Below are positions 35,129 to 43,956 of a DNA stretch of 64,000 nt, piece after piece. How positions within the stretch are numbered: position 1 is the first letter of the stretch; each line of letters begins with the position of its first letter. Position numbers and translations under genes: made by a program. The stretch comes from DATFVJ01 sp963826515. GTDB lineage: Bacteria > Actinomycetota > Actinomycetes > Streptosporangiales > Streptosporangiaceae. The stretch covers positions 496,001-560,000 of the forward strand of contig CAWGXI010000012.1 of NCBI GenBank assembly GCA_963826515.1. The letters are read 5' to 3'. The notes beneath the pieces were generated by a model, which worked only from the letters and a program-made list of their open reading frames with translations, ran no database searches and had not been told where the DNA came from.

Positions 35129-35755
35129 ATGTCAAACCGTGACTCGCCGGTATCGCGGACCGATCGCGCCGACCCGAGCTCAGGGCCGGAGCCGGAACCC
35201 GCGGCGCACGAGGACGTGCAGCTGGTGCAGGAGGGGGCAGGAGATCCGGACGGCTTCAAACGGCTGTGGACGCCGCACCGGATGGCCTACATCCGCGGCG
35301 AGAACAAACCCGGCGGCGAGAACGGCTTGGAGCAGTGCCCCTTCTGCCGTATCCCCGGGCTCTCTGACGCGGATGGGCTTGTTGTCGCGCGCGGCCGGGC
35401 CGTTTTCACGGTGCTGAACCTCTATCCGTACAACAGCGGCCACCTGATGGTGTGCCCGTACCGGCATGCCGCTGACTACACCGAGCTTGACGAGGCGGAA
35501 ACGGCTGAGCTCGCGGATCACACCAAACGCGCGGTTCAGGCGCTGCGCAATGCCGCGGGCGCGCAGGGATTCAATGTCGGCATGAACCTTGGCGCGGTAG
35601 CGGGAGCGGGCATCGCCGCGCATCTGCACCAGCACGTGGTGCCCAGGTGGGGCGGCGATACCAACTTCATGCCCATCGTCGGCCACACGCGAGTGCTTCC
35701 ACAACTGCTGCGTGACACCCGCAAGCTCATCGCTCAGGCCTGGCCCGCAGGCTGA
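35129..35755 (+). CDS. HIT-family hydrolase (Ap4A phosphorylase-like)
   Basis: 208-aa nucleotide hydrolase or transferase of the histidine-triad superfamily. The start is ATG 35129 (MSNRDSPVSRTDRADPSSG); the first 55 residues are variable. The conserved part runs LWTPHRMAYI, CPFCRIPGLSDADGLVVARG, VFTVLNLYPYNSGHLMVCPYRH and the catalytic triad HLHQHVVPRW near residue 170. This is the HIT gene found between thrS and pgsA in actinobacteria (Rv2613c position). Here the order is interrupted by an IS630 copy and the EF-G2 gene. Confidence 0.92.
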   Translation: MSNRDSPVSRTDRADPSSGPEPEPAAHEDVQLVQEGAGDPDGFKRLWTPHRMAYIRGENKPGGENGLEQCPFCRIPGLSDADGLVVARGRAVFTVLNLYPYNSGHLMVCPYRHAADYTELDEAETAELADHTKRAVQALRNAAGAQGFNVGMNLGAVAGAGIAAHLHQHVVPRWGGDTNFMPIVGHTRVLPQLLRDTRKLIAQAWPAG

Positions 35756-35852
35756 TCGGTCCCGGCCATTCTATGATCGCCGTGGATCCTATGCGGCGGG
35801 AGGTCCTGCCCAGGATGCTCGATTGTCCGCGGGGCTGCCACCTGCCCGGGGG

Positions 35853-35878
35853 CTGCCAGCTGTCCGGCGGGCTGGCAG
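35853..35878 (+). terminator. Hairpin downstream of the HIT gene
   Basis: CTGCCAGC (35853-35860) pairs perfectly with GCTGGCAG (35871-35878) across a 10-nt loop, 98 bp after the HIT stop. It sits in the intergenic zone where the IS630 copy landed. Confidence 0.5.
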
Positions 35879-35897
35879 CTACCCGGCGGGGCCACTA

Positions 35898-37044
35898 GTG
35901 TAGTGTCTCGCAATTGACTTCGCGGTTGTGGTACCATGGATTATGAATCATCCAGCTGCCGCGCTGGCGCTCACCGAAGGCCAGCGACGCGCCCTCGAGA
36001 TCATCGCAAAGTCCGCCACCGCGCCGCACCGTGATGTGGTCCGGGCGCGGGCTCTGCTGCTGGCGGCCGATGGGGTGGCGAACACCCGGATCGCGGAGCA
36101 GGCCGGGGTGTCGGTCATGACGGTGCGGGCCTGGCGGGAGCGCTTCGCCACCGACGGTCTGGCGAAGTTCGGCCGGGTGCGGGAGGGCCGGGGCCGCAAG
36201 GTGTCGATCCCGGCGGAGAAGGTGGAGGCGATCGTGCACGCGACGTTGCACGAAAAGCCGCCGGGTGAGACGCACTGGAGCTGCCGGAGCATGGCCAAGG
36301 CGCAGGGGGTGAGCAAGGCGACTGTGCAGCGGATCTGGAAGGCCCGCGGCCTGCAGCCACACCGGGTGGAGACGTTCAAGCTGCCGGACGGCAAGCGGTT
36401 CGAGCAGAAGCTGGCCGGCGTGGCCGGCCTGTACCTGAACCCGCCCGACCATGCGGTCGTGCTGTGCATGGACGAAAAGTCCCAGATCCAGGCGCTGGAC
36501 CGGACCCAGCCGACCCTGCCGATGAAGAAGGGCCGGGCTGGCACCATGACCCACGACTACAAGCGCAACGGCACCACCACCTTGTTTGCCGCGCTTAACG
36601 TGCTCACCGGCACGGTGATCGGCCAGTGCCTGCCCCGCCACCGGCACGGCGAGTTCCTGAAGTTCCTGCGCGCCATCGACCGGCAGGTTCCCAAGGGCCT
36701 GCAGATCCACATGATCCTGGACAACTACGGCACCCACAAGCACGCCAACGTCCAGGCGTGGCTGGCAAAGCACCCCCGCTTCCACCTGCACTTCACGCCG
36801 ACGTCGAGTTCCTGGCTGAACCTCGTCGAGCGCTGGTTCCGTAACCTCACCGACAAGGCGATCCGCCGCGGCGTGTTCAAGTCCGTGCCCGATCTCATAG
36901 CCGCCATCGAGGAATACCTCTCAGCCAGCAACGACGACCCCAAGCCATTCGTGTGGACCGCCACCGCCGAGGACATCCTGGCGAAGGTCCGGCGCGGGCG
37001 AGTCACCCTCAAGGAACTAGCAAGCTAATAGAGAGACACTACAC
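35898..37044 (+). mobile_element. IS630-family insertion sequence, complete
   Basis: Inverted repeats CTAGTGTAGTGTCTC (35895-35909) and GAGACACTACACTAG (37033-37047) are exact complements and include the TA dinucleotides (35896-35897 and 37045-37046) expected from IS630 insertion at TA. The element between them is about 1147 bp with one transposase gene. It is inserted in the convergent gap between HIT and EF-G2 and disrupts no coding sequence. Confidence 0.9.
35943..37028 (+). CDS. IS630-family transposase
   Basis: 361-aa transposase with an N-terminal helix-turn-helix (TRIAEQAGVSVMTVRAWRERF, about residues 46-66) and a second winged part (GVSKATVQRIWKARGLQPHR). The DDE core shows VLCMDEKSQIQA, HMILDNYGTHKH and SSSWLNLVERWFRNLTDKAI with the last acid. 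Start ATG 35943 is preferred over an upstream in-frame ATG at 35928. It is intact and lies within matched terminal repeats. Confidence 0.93.
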   Translation: MNHPAAALALTEGQRRALEIIAKSATAPHRDVVRARALLLAADGVANTRIAEQAGVSVMTVRAWRERFATDGLAKFGRVREGRGRKVSIPAEKVEAIVHATLHEKPPGETHWSCRSMAKAQGVSKATVQRIWKARGLQPHRVETFKLPDGKRFEQKLAGVAGLYLNPPDHAVVLCMDEKSQIQALDRTQPTLPMKKGRAGTMTHDYKRNGTTTLFAALNVLTGTVIGQCLPRHRHGEFLKFLRAIDRQVPKGLQIHMILDNYGTHKHANVQAWLAKHPRFHLHFTPTSSSWLNLVERWFRNLTDKAIRRGVFKSVPDLIAAIEEYLSASNDDPKPFVWTATAEDILAKVRRGRVTLKELAS

Positions 37045-37080
37045 TAGCTGGCAGCCCCGCCGCGATCATGAAGTATGCCG

Positions 37081-39237
37081 TCAATCGGCCTTGGCAGCGC
37101 TCACCACCTTGTCGGCCAGATGTGACGGCAGCGGCTCATGACGCAGGTACGACCGGGTGAAGGTGCCGGTGCCCTGCGACATCGACCGCAGATCGATGGC
37201 GTAGCGGGTGATCTCGAGCTCAGGGATCTCGGCCTTGACGAGGGTCCGCCCGCCAGCCACGGACTCGGTGCCGAGCACCCGCCCCCGGCGCGAAGAAAGG
37301 TCGGACATAACCGCACCGACATAATCGTCAGGCACGAGCACCGACACCTCGTCTACAGGTTCGAGCAGCAGCACGCCCGCCTTGTCAGCCGCATCCTTGA
37401 GTGCCAGCTTGCCTGCCTTCTGGAACGCCATGTCGGACGAGTCAACGGAGTGCGCCTTCCCATCGAACAAGGTGACTCTGATGTCCTCCATCGGGTAGCC
37501 GGCCACCGCGCCGAGCTCCATCTGGGCCCGTACGCCTTTCTCGACGGACGGGATGAAGTTTCGCGGCACGACCCCACCGACGATCTTGTCTACGAACTCG
37601 AAACCGGCTCCGGATGGCCTGGGCTCGATCTCGATGTGGCAGATCCCGAACTCGCCGTGACCACCGGTCTGCTTCACATTCCTGCCGAGCCCCTGCGCCT
37701 TGCCAGCGACAGTCTCCCGCAGTGGCACCCGCAGCTGGACGGTCTCCACTTCGACGCCGTACCTGTTCGCCAGCCGATCGAGGAGCACATCGACATGCGC
37801 CTCACCCATGCACCAAAGGACAAGCTGGCGGGTCTCGGCGTTCATCTCCAGCCGCAGCGTCGGGTCCTCGGCCACCAGCCGGGCCAGCGCCTGCGACATC
37901 TTGTCCTCGTCGGCCTTGGACTTGGCCTTGATCGCGACAGGAAGCAGTGGTTCAGGCATCGACCACGGCTCCATCAGCAGTGGCCGCTCCTTCTCCGACA
38001 GCGTGTCGCCTGTCTCGGCAGAACTGAGTTTCGCTATCGCGCAGATGTCGCCCGCCACGCACTGGGCCGCGGTCCGCTGCTGTTTCCCCAGTGGTGAGGT
38101 GAGGGCACCGACCTTCTCGTCCGCGTCGTGGTCGGCATGTCCCCTTTGTTCCATCCCGTGCCCGGAGACGTGTAGCACGGCGTCGGGTCGCAGGGTCCCT
38201 GAGAACACCCGTGCCAGGCTGATCCGGCCCACATACGGGTCGGACGTGGTCTTGATCACCTCGGCGAGCAGCGGGCCCTTCGGGTCGCACTTGAGCCCAT
38301 TCACAGGCGCGCCGTCCACCGTTGTGACTGCGGCCATCGCGTGTTCGAGCGGCGACGGGAATGCCTGGGTGATGACTTCGAGCAACTCGGTCATGCCGAT
38401 CCTGTGCGGGGCCGAGGTGGCGAGTACGGGATAGAAGCTGCCCCTGGCGACCGCCTTCTCGAGGTCTTCGATAAGAACCTTGGCGTCGATCTCCTCGCCG
38501 GACAGGTACCTGTCCATCAGGCCCTCGTCTTCGCTCTCCTGAATGATGCCCTCGATGAGGGTGCCGCGCAGATCCTCGACCTGCGGCAGGTCATCGGGAG
38601 CTGGATCGGCTTCCCTGCGGGTCCCGCCCGAATAGTCAAAGAACCGTTGCGAGAGCAGGCCGACGAGGCCCCCCACCTCGCCACGCTCTCCGGTCACCGG
38701 GAGATACAGCGGAGCGACACCGTCGCCGAACGCGTCCTGGCAGATCGACAGCACCTCTTCAAAATCGGCGCGCTGATGATCCACCTTGGTGATGACCACC
38801 GCACGGGGCATCCCCACCGCGGCACATTCGTCCCATAGCATGCGGGTAAGCCCGTCCACGCCTTCCGCGGCCGATACCGCGAAAAGCGCGGCATCTGCCG
38901 CGCGGAGCCCAGCACGAAGGTCCCCGACGTAGTCGGCGTATCCGGGCGTGTCGAGAAGGTTGATCTTGATGCCCGCATGCATCACAGGTGCGAGGGTGAG
39001 GTTCACGGAACGCTGCTGCCGGACCTCCACCTCGTCGAAGTCGCTTACTGTGCTGCCGTCCTCGACGCGGCCAGGGCGCTGGATCGTTCCCGTGAATGCA
39101 AGTAGTGCTTCCACCAACGTCGTCTTGCCTGCTCCCGAGTGGCCGACGAGCACGACGTTACGAATCCCGTCGGGCCGGTCGGCCACTGGCGCCCTGCCCG
39201 CGGCTCCCGCGGTTCCTGCCTTGTCCGCCACCCGCAT
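37081..39237 (-). CDS. Elongation factor G-like protein (EF-G2)
   Basis: 718-aa translational GTPase of the EF-G2 type found beside EF-G in actinobacteria; paralogues of this kind usually lack full translocase activity and their role is unsettled. G1 is GHSGAGKTT (residues 32-40), G3 LLDTPGYADYV, G4 ITKVDHQ. The effector region is FDEVEVRQQRSVNLTLAP, unlike the canonical EF-G switch I, which supports EF-G2. The later domains are complete (GGHGEFGICHIEIEPR, ISTEVE-like region, RGRVLGTESVAGGRTLVKAEIPELE and the C-terminal GTGTFTRSYLRHEPLP). It is transcribed opposite to its neighbours. Confidence 0.9.
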   Translation of the reverse strand: MRVADKAGTAGAAGRAPVADRPDGIRNVVLVGHSGAGKTTLVEALLAFTGTIQRPGRVEDGSTVSDFDEVEVRQQRSVNLTLAPVMHAGIKINLLDTPGYADYVGDLRAGLRAADAALFAVSAAEGVDGLTRMLWDECAAVGMPRAVVITKVDHQRADFEEVLSICQDAFGDGVAPLYLPVTGERGEVGGLVGLLSQRFFDYSGGTRREADPAPDDLPQVEDLRGTLIEGIIQESEDEGLMDRYLSGEEIDAKVLIEDLEKAVARGSFYPVLATSAPHRIGMTELLEVITQAFPSPLEHAMAAVTTVDGAPVNGLKCDPKGPLLAEVIKTTSDPYVGRISLARVFSGTLRPDAVLHVSGHGMEQRGHADHDADEKVGALTSPLGKQQRTAAQCVAGDICAIAKLSSAETGDTLSEKERPLLMEPWSMPEPLLPVAIKAKSKADEDKMSQALARLVAEDPTLRLEMNAETRQLVLWCMGEAHVDVLLDRLANRYGVEVETVQLRVPLRETVAGKAQGLGRNVKQTGGHGEFGICHIEIEPRPSGAGFEFVDKIVGGVVPRNFIPSVEKGVRAQMELGAVAGYPMEDIRVTLFDGKAHSVDSSDMAFQKAGKLALKDAADKAGVLLLEPVDEVSVLVPDDYVGAVMSDLSSRRGRVLGTESVAGGRTLVKAEIPELEITRYAIDLRSMSQGTGTFTRSYLRHEPLPSHLADKVVSAAKAD

Positions 39238-39466
39238 CGCCTCCTGCCGGGTTGTGTGTCGTTCACCTTGCGGTGTGTTCAGCCTTTACCTGCGGACGCT
39301 GTCACCACAACCCCTCACCCGGAATCACCGGGCGCGCCCCAATCGCGTCAGACCCCCGCCCCGCGGAGCCCGGCCAAGCCACCCGGGACCTGCCAACTAC
39401 CCGGGCGCACCCAGCGAGTCCCTGACCGAACTGGCGCGCACACGCAAGCACTAAGATCGGACGGCC

Positions 39467-40186
39467 ATGCTCAACGCCCTGCGACCCGTCCTCGACCGGG
39501 TGCTCATCCCGATCGGACGTGCGCTTGCCCGCACCGGCGTGACGCCGAACGCGATCACCGCGGTCGGCACCGTTGGCGTATCCTGCGGCGCGCTGAGCCT
39601 CTTCCCGACCGGCCACCTTTTCGCAGGCACGATGGTGTGCACGGCTTTCGTCCTCACCGACATGCTGGACGGCGCAGTTGCCCGGGTGACGGGGAGTACC
39701 GGGACATGGGGTGCGTTCCTTGACTCGACCATGGATCGCATCGCCGATGCCGCGGTCTTCTCCGGCCTCGTGCTGTGGTTCTTCGGCGGCGGCCGCAGCA
39801 GGCTGCTCGCAGGAGTCGCGCTGTTCTGCCTGGTGGCAAGCCTGCTGGTGTCCTACGCGAAGGCGCGCGCTGAAGGGCTTGGTCTTCGCTGCGGAATGGG
39901 CATAGCAGAGCGGCCTGAACGGATGGTCGTCTGCCTGGTCTCGACCGGGCTGGCCGGCCTTGGTGTCCCTTACGTGCTCGCGGCCGGCCTGTGGCTGATC
40001 GCCGCGGGTAGCGTGGTCACTTTCGGGCAGCGGGTACTCGATGTGCGCCGCGGCGCGCTCGTCGCGCCCCCGTCGCCCCCGCCGCCGACGTCGCCCCCGC
40101 CGCCGACGACGCCCGCGGCACCGACGCCGCCCCCGGCACCCCCGGCACCCCCGGCACCTACGACGCCTACGACACCCCCGACGTAG
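39467..40186 (+). CDS. pgsA: CDP-alcohol phosphatidyltransferase (phosphatidylinositol-phosphate synthase type)
   Basis: Membrane enzyme that joins CDP-diacylglycerol to an inositol phosphate, the first step toward phosphatidylinositol and PIMs. The signature DG(x2)AR(x8)G(x3)D(x3)D is complete in DGAVARVTGSTGTWGAFLDSTMD (about residues 67-89). Several membrane helices follow. The last 45 residues are almost only Pro, Ala and Thr, an unusual tail made by short codon repeats. The neighbours patA and pimA downstream make the inositol-phosphate assignment much more likely than phosphatidylglycerophosphate synthase. Confidence 0.9.
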   Translation: MLNALRPVLDRVLIPIGRALARTGVTPNAITAVGTVGVSCGALSLFPTGHLFAGTMVCTAFVLTDMLDGAVARVTGSTGTWGAFLDSTMDRIADAAVFSGLVLWFFGGGRSRLLAGVALFCLVASLLVSYAKARAEGLGLRCGMGIAERPERMVVCLVSTGLAGLGVPYVLAAGLWLIAAGSVVTFGQRVLDVRRGALVAPPSPPPPTSPPPPTTPAAPTPPPAPPAPPAPTTPTTPPT

Positions 40187-40200
40187 CTGAGGGAGACAGT

Positions 40201-41394
40201 GTGGAAGCGCTGAAGGATCGGCTGATCGCGGCGGGGTACTCGCTCGGCTGGACCGTGGTCAAAAGGATGCCAGAGGCATGGGCGCGGAGCCTGTTCATGC
40301 TCGTCGCGGAGATCGCCTGGCGACGTCAGGGCGGGGGAGTGCAGCAACTCGAGGCGAATCTGCGCCGCGTCATCGGGCCCGGTGCCACCGGCTCGCAGTT
40401 GCGCCAGCTTTCCCGCGCGGGCATGCGCTCCTACCTGCGTTACTTCCTGGAGATCTTCCGGCTGCCCGTGATCAGCCAGGAGCGGATCGTGGGCAACATG
40501 CGCTCCGATGGGGCCGAGGCGGCTGCCTTCGCCTGCTTGGCGGCGGGCCGAGGTGTGATCTTCGCCCTTCCGCATATGGGTAACTGGGATCACGCCGGAG
40601 CGTGGATCATCGCCCGCGGTGCTGGCTCGTTCACCACGGTCGAGGAACGCCTGCGGCCCGAGGCGCTATACCAGAAGTTCCTCGCGTTCCGTCAGGGCCT
40701 CGGCTTTGAGGCACTGCCGCTCACCGGCGGCGCGGCCCCGTTCGGTGTGATGGCCCAGCGGCTGCGGGCCGGCCGCATGGTCTGCCTTGTCTGCGACAGG
40801 GATCTGACCGCCAGCGGCGTCGAGGTGACGTTTTTCGGCGAGACCGCCCGGATGGCCGCGGGCCCAGCCGCTCTCGCCGTGCAGACGGGGGCGGCCCTGA
40901 TACCGGTGACACTCTGGTACGAGGGCAGCCTCTGGCACGCCGACATCCGCCCCGAGATCCCAGTGCCTGCCGAAGGCACGAGGAAAGAGAAGGTCGCCGC
41001 GATGACCCAGCAGATGGCGGACGCGTTCGAGGAGGGCATCCGCGAGCACCCAGAGGACTGGCACATGCTGCAGAGGGTATTTGTCGCCGACCTCGACCCT
41101 GACCGCCTTGCGGCGGTCCGGGCCAGTGCGGCCGTCAGCGCCGCGCACATGGGAGGGGCGGGCGCGGGAGGGGCGGGCACGGGAGGGGCGGGCACGGGAG
41201 GGGCGGGCACGGGAGGGGCGGGCACGGGAGGGGCGGGCACGGAAAGGGCGGGCACGGAAAGGGCGGGCACGGAAAGGGCGGGCACGGAAAGGGCGGGCAC
41301 GGAAAGGGCGGGCACGGAAAGGGCGGGCACGGAAAGGGCGGGCGCGGAAAGCGCGGGCGCGGAAAGCGCGGGCGCGGAAAGTGCGGACCCATGA
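40201..41394 (+). CDS. patA: Phosphatidylinositol mannoside acyltransferase
   Basis: Membrane-associated LPLAT-family enzyme that acylates the mannose of PIMs. GTG 40201 (EALKDRLIAAGYSLGWTVVKRMPE) is 14 bp after pgsA; 397 aa. The HX4D catalytic motif is in FALPHMGNWDHAGAWI, followed by FTTVEERLRPE and VCLVCDRDLTASGVEVTFFGE. The family normally ends near residue 310-320; here the last 80 residues are a low-complexity tail of 5-residue units (GGAGT, ERAGT, AESAG) encoded by a 15-bp tandem repeat. It overlaps pimA by 4 nt, so the two are translationally coupled. Confidence 0.9.
   Translation: MEALKDRLIAAGYSLGWTVVKRMPEAWARSLFMLVAEIAWRRQGGGVQQLEANLRRVIGPGATGSQLRQLSRAGMRSYLRYFLEIFRLPVISQERIVGNMRSDGAEAAAFACLAAGRGVIFALPHMGNWDHAGAWIIARGAGSFTTVEERLRPEALYQKFLAFRQGLGFEALPLTGGAAPFGVMAQRLRAGRMVCLVCDRDLTASGVEVTFFGETARMAAGPAALAVQTGAALIPVTLWYEGSLWHADIRPEIPVPAEGTRKEKVAAMTQQMADAFEEGIREHPEDWHMLQRVFVADLDPDRLAAVRASAAVSAAHMGGAGAGGAGTGGAGTGGAGTGGAGTGGAGTERAGTERAGTERAGTERAGTERAGTERAGTERAGAESAGAESAGAESADP
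41149..41386 (+). repeat. 15-bp in-frame tandem repeat in the patA tail
   Basis: About 16 units of 15 bp, first GGAGGGGCGGGCACG-like, then GGAAAGGGCGGGCAC-like. The unit is a multiple of three, so copy number can change without breaking the frame, and the repeat runs almost to the pimA start. Confidence 0.92.
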
Positions 41395-42518
41395 AGGTAG
41401 GTATCGTCTGCCCGTACACCTGGGATGTTCCGGGCGGGGTGCAGGCGCACGTGCGGGACCTGGCCGAGGCGCTGATCGGGCTCGGCCACGAGGTTTCGGT
41501 GATCACCCCTGCCGACGACGACACGCCGCTGCCCGCTTATGTGGTGCCGGCGGGGCGGGCGATGCCGGTGCCCTACAACGGTTCCGTCGCGCGGCTTGCG
41601 TTCGGTTTCTTGTCTGTGAGCCGGGTTCGCCGATGGGTCCGCGACGGCGGTTTCGACGTGCTGCACGTACACGAGCCGATGGCGCCTAGCCTGTCGCTTC
41701 TCGCCTGCTGGGTCGCGTCAGGCCCCATAGTCGCGACCTTCCACACCGCGATGGTTCGGTCCCGCGCAATGCATGCCGCTCACCCGGTCCTGCAGACGGC
41801 GCTCGAGAAGATCAGCGCCAGGATCGCGGTCTCTGAGGCGGCGCGCAAGACGCTGGTCGAGCATCTGGGCGGCGACGCGGTGCTGATCCCGAACGGCGTC
41901 GCGGTGCACAGGTACGCAGCTGCGACCCCGCTGCCCGGCTGGCCTGGCGAGGGCGGCGTGATCGGCTTCCTCGGCCGGCTGGACGAACCGCGTAAGGGCC
42001 TACAGGTCCTGCTCGACGCGTTCGTGCTGCTAGCCGCGGAGCGCCAGGCGCTGCGCCTGCTCATCGCCGGACCCGGCGACACCGCCGAGGTGGCTGCCAA
42101 GGTCCCTGCCGCGCTGCGCGACCGGGTGGTGCTCCTCGGCGAGGTCAGCGAGGACGTGAAGGCGAGCGTCTACCACTCGGTCGACGTCTTCTGCGCGCCC
42201 AATACCGGTGGTGAGAGTTTCGGCATCGTCCTCGCCGAGGCCATGGCGTCGGGCGCCGCGATCGCAGCGAGTGACCTGGACGCGTTTCGCCGGGTGCTGT
42301 GCGGCGGTCAGGCAGGTGAGCTGTTCGAGACCGGCAGCCCGGCGGACCTGGCCAGGGCGGCCGGGCGGCTGCTCGACGACCCGGAGCGGCGTGCTTCCGT
42401 GTCGCGCGCGGCGATGACGGCCGTGCGGTCCTACGACTGGTCAGTGGTAGCTCGCGACGTCGTCCGCGTTTATGAGACCGTCGTGCCGGGCGCCGACCGC
42501 GTCGCGGTCGCGCCATGA
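41391..42518 (+). CDS. pimA: Phosphatidylinositol alpha-mannosyltransferase
   Basis: GT4 glycosyltransferase that transfers the first mannose from GDP-mannose to phosphatidylinositol at the inner membrane face. 375 aa, start ATG 41391 in an ATGA overlap with patA. The N-terminal glycine loop is CPYTWDVPGGVQAHVRDLAEAL, and the acceptor-side HVHEPMAPS and TFHTAM are seen. The donor domain contains GFLGRLDEPRKGL and the EX7E motif in NTGGESFGIVLAEAMASG. Position after pgsA-patA matches the actinobacterial PIM cluster. Confidence 0.94.
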   Translation: MKVGIVCPYTWDVPGGVQAHVRDLAEALIGLGHEVSVITPADDDTPLPAYVVPAGRAMPVPYNGSVARLAFGFLSVSRVRRWVRDGGFDVLHVHEPMAPSLSLLACWVASGPIVATFHTAMVRSRAMHAAHPVLQTALEKISARIAVSEAARKTLVEHLGGDAVLIPNGVAVHRYAAATPLPGWPGEGGVIGFLGRLDEPRKGLQVLLDAFVLLAAERQALRLLIAGPGDTAEVAAKVPAALRDRVVLLGEVSEDVKASVYHSVDVFCAPNTGGESFGIVLAEAMASGAAIAASDLDAFRRVLCGGQAGELFETGSPADLARAAGRLLDDPERRASVSRAAMTAVRSYDWSVVARDVVRVYETVVPGADRVAVAP

Positions 42519-42585
42519 GTGAATGAGTGAAGCACGCAGGCATGCCGGGCCTGCCGTCGGTCGTCCACCTGGTGCCGCGCTCACC

Positions 42586-42645
42586 AGGTCCGTGCTCACC
42601 CGGTCCGTGCTCACCTGGTCCGTGCTCACCTGGTCCGTGCTCAGC
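42586..42645. repeat. 15-bp tandem repeat, four units
   Basis: Four copies of a unit like (C/T/A)GGTCCGTGCTCACC lie in the 180-bp gap between pimA and the LemA-like gene. They are non-coding. Confidence 0.85.
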
Positions 42646-42700
42646 TAGTTTGGGCCGCGGTCGTTGTCGTTGGAGTCATTGCGGACATTGAGGAATACCG

Positions 42701-43309
42701 ATGGATGGCGTACTGACCGATGTGGCGATCGTCGTTGCGGTCGCCGTCCTCGTCGGATTTTACGTGTCATGGCGGGCGACCAGGGTCGACCGCCTGCATG
42801 CCCGCGCCGAGGCCGCGCGCGCCAACCTCGACGCGGCACTGGCGAGGCGCAGTGGTGTCGCGCTTGAGCTGGCCGCCTCCGGCCTGCTCGACCCCGCGAC
42901 GAGCCTCCTGATCGCCGGAGCCGCGCACGACGCGAGGGCCGCCGAAGGACTGGGGTCGGTGGTGACGGACGGTGGGGAGGCGCAGCCAGGCGAGCTTGCG
43001 GAGAGCGACCTTTCCCGAGCCCTCCGTGCGGCGTTCGGCCAGCCGGGCTTCAGGAAGTCGCTGACCGGCACGAGCGGCGCGGACGAGTTGCTCGCCGAGA
43101 TCGAGGCCGCCGCGCACCAGGTGTTCCTCGCGCGCAAGTTCTACAACGATGCGGTCGCCGCGACCCTGGCGGCGCGCCGCCGCCGCCTGGTGCGGCTGCT
43201 GCGCCTCGCCGGCGGCGCCAGGGCGCCAGCGTTTTTCGAGATAGACGACGCGCCGCCGGAGTCTGGCGACGGTAGCGAAGGCACCCACATGCCCCGCCTC
43301 ACCGGCTGA
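42701..43309 (+). CDS. LemA-like membrane protein
   Basis: 202-aa protein with one N-terminal membrane helix (VAIVVAVAVLVGFYVSW) and a helical body that resembles LemA: ARANLDAALARRSGVALELA, then ARKFYNDAVAATLAARRRRLVRLLRLAGG ... APAFFEIDD, which matches the FYND...F.E end of LemA proteins. Function is unknown in the family. It follows pimA in many actinobacteria, which is why the call is made despite a short LemA core. It is probably in the same transcription unit as pgsA-patA-pimA or starts its own after the repeat. Confidence 0.75.
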   Translation: MDGVLTDVAIVVAVAVLVGFYVSWRATRVDRLHARAEAARANLDAALARRSGVALELAASGLLDPATSLLIAGAAHDARAAEGLGSVVTDGGEAQPGELAESDLSRALRAAFGQPGFRKSLTGTSGADELLAEIEAAAHQVFLARKFYNDAVAATLAARRRRLVRLLRLAGGARAPAFFEIDDAPPESGDGSEGTHMPRLTG

Positions 43310-43956
43310 GCTCGAGCACGATACTTAACGGCTGCCGGGTGGCGCGCTCCCGCCCGCAGCGCGGTCCGGCGGGTCCGCGCCGCGGTCTTGACGGGATCCC
43401 GGCGGGTCCGCGCCGCGCCGCTGAGGACGTGCGCCACGCGGCGGCCAGAACGCCGCTTAGCCGCACGCCCCAGCACCCGGCCCGGACGGGATGGGCGCAT
43501 CGCCCGCGGGCGTCAAGATCACCTGCGAACGGTGACACACAATGGGCCATCATGGGTCGGCCGCAGGCCCAGCCGAGCTTGCTTGGCCCCACCCGGAGGC
43601 GTCAAGATCATCCGCGGGCTTGATCACACCGGGGGCGTCAAGTTAACCCGCGGCCGTGGCACACGATTGGCCAGACGCGGACCTGTCTGGCCTTGCTGGG
43701 CGGATGGGATCGGCGCACTCGGCCACTTTGCCCGCGCGGAGGGCTCGTAGTGGCCGTTGGGGTGGCTAGCCGGCAGCGAATATCATGGAATCTGCCGGTG
43801 AAGCCCGGCGCGGCGCGGCACAGCGCGGCGTGGGCGATCCGGTAGCCGCCGCAAGGTCTGACTGCCGCTGTGGCTAGCGTCGTTGTGGCTAGCGTCGTTG
43901 CAGGTAGCAGACGGTAGAGACGCACCTAGTCATCCATCTTCAGGTGAGGTACCCAA
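43310..43956. other. Long intergenic stretch with dispersed short repeats
   Basis: 647 bp without a supportable gene upstream of pdxS. GGCGTCAAG(A/T)T followed by AYC/AAC and Cgcg-like bases occurs three times (about 43510, 43600 and 43637). GTG(A/G)CACAC(A/G)AT(T/G)GG occurs near 43530 and 43653, similar to the dyad upstream of the HIT gene. TTAACGGCTGCC near 43327 is shared with the terminator at 27.08 kb. The pdxS promoter is presumably near the right end. Confidence 0.5.

Noticed and set aside
37138..38097. 319-aa plus-strand frame opposite EF-G2
   Set aside because: It is antisense to the conserved EF-G2 gene and shows no motif of its own.
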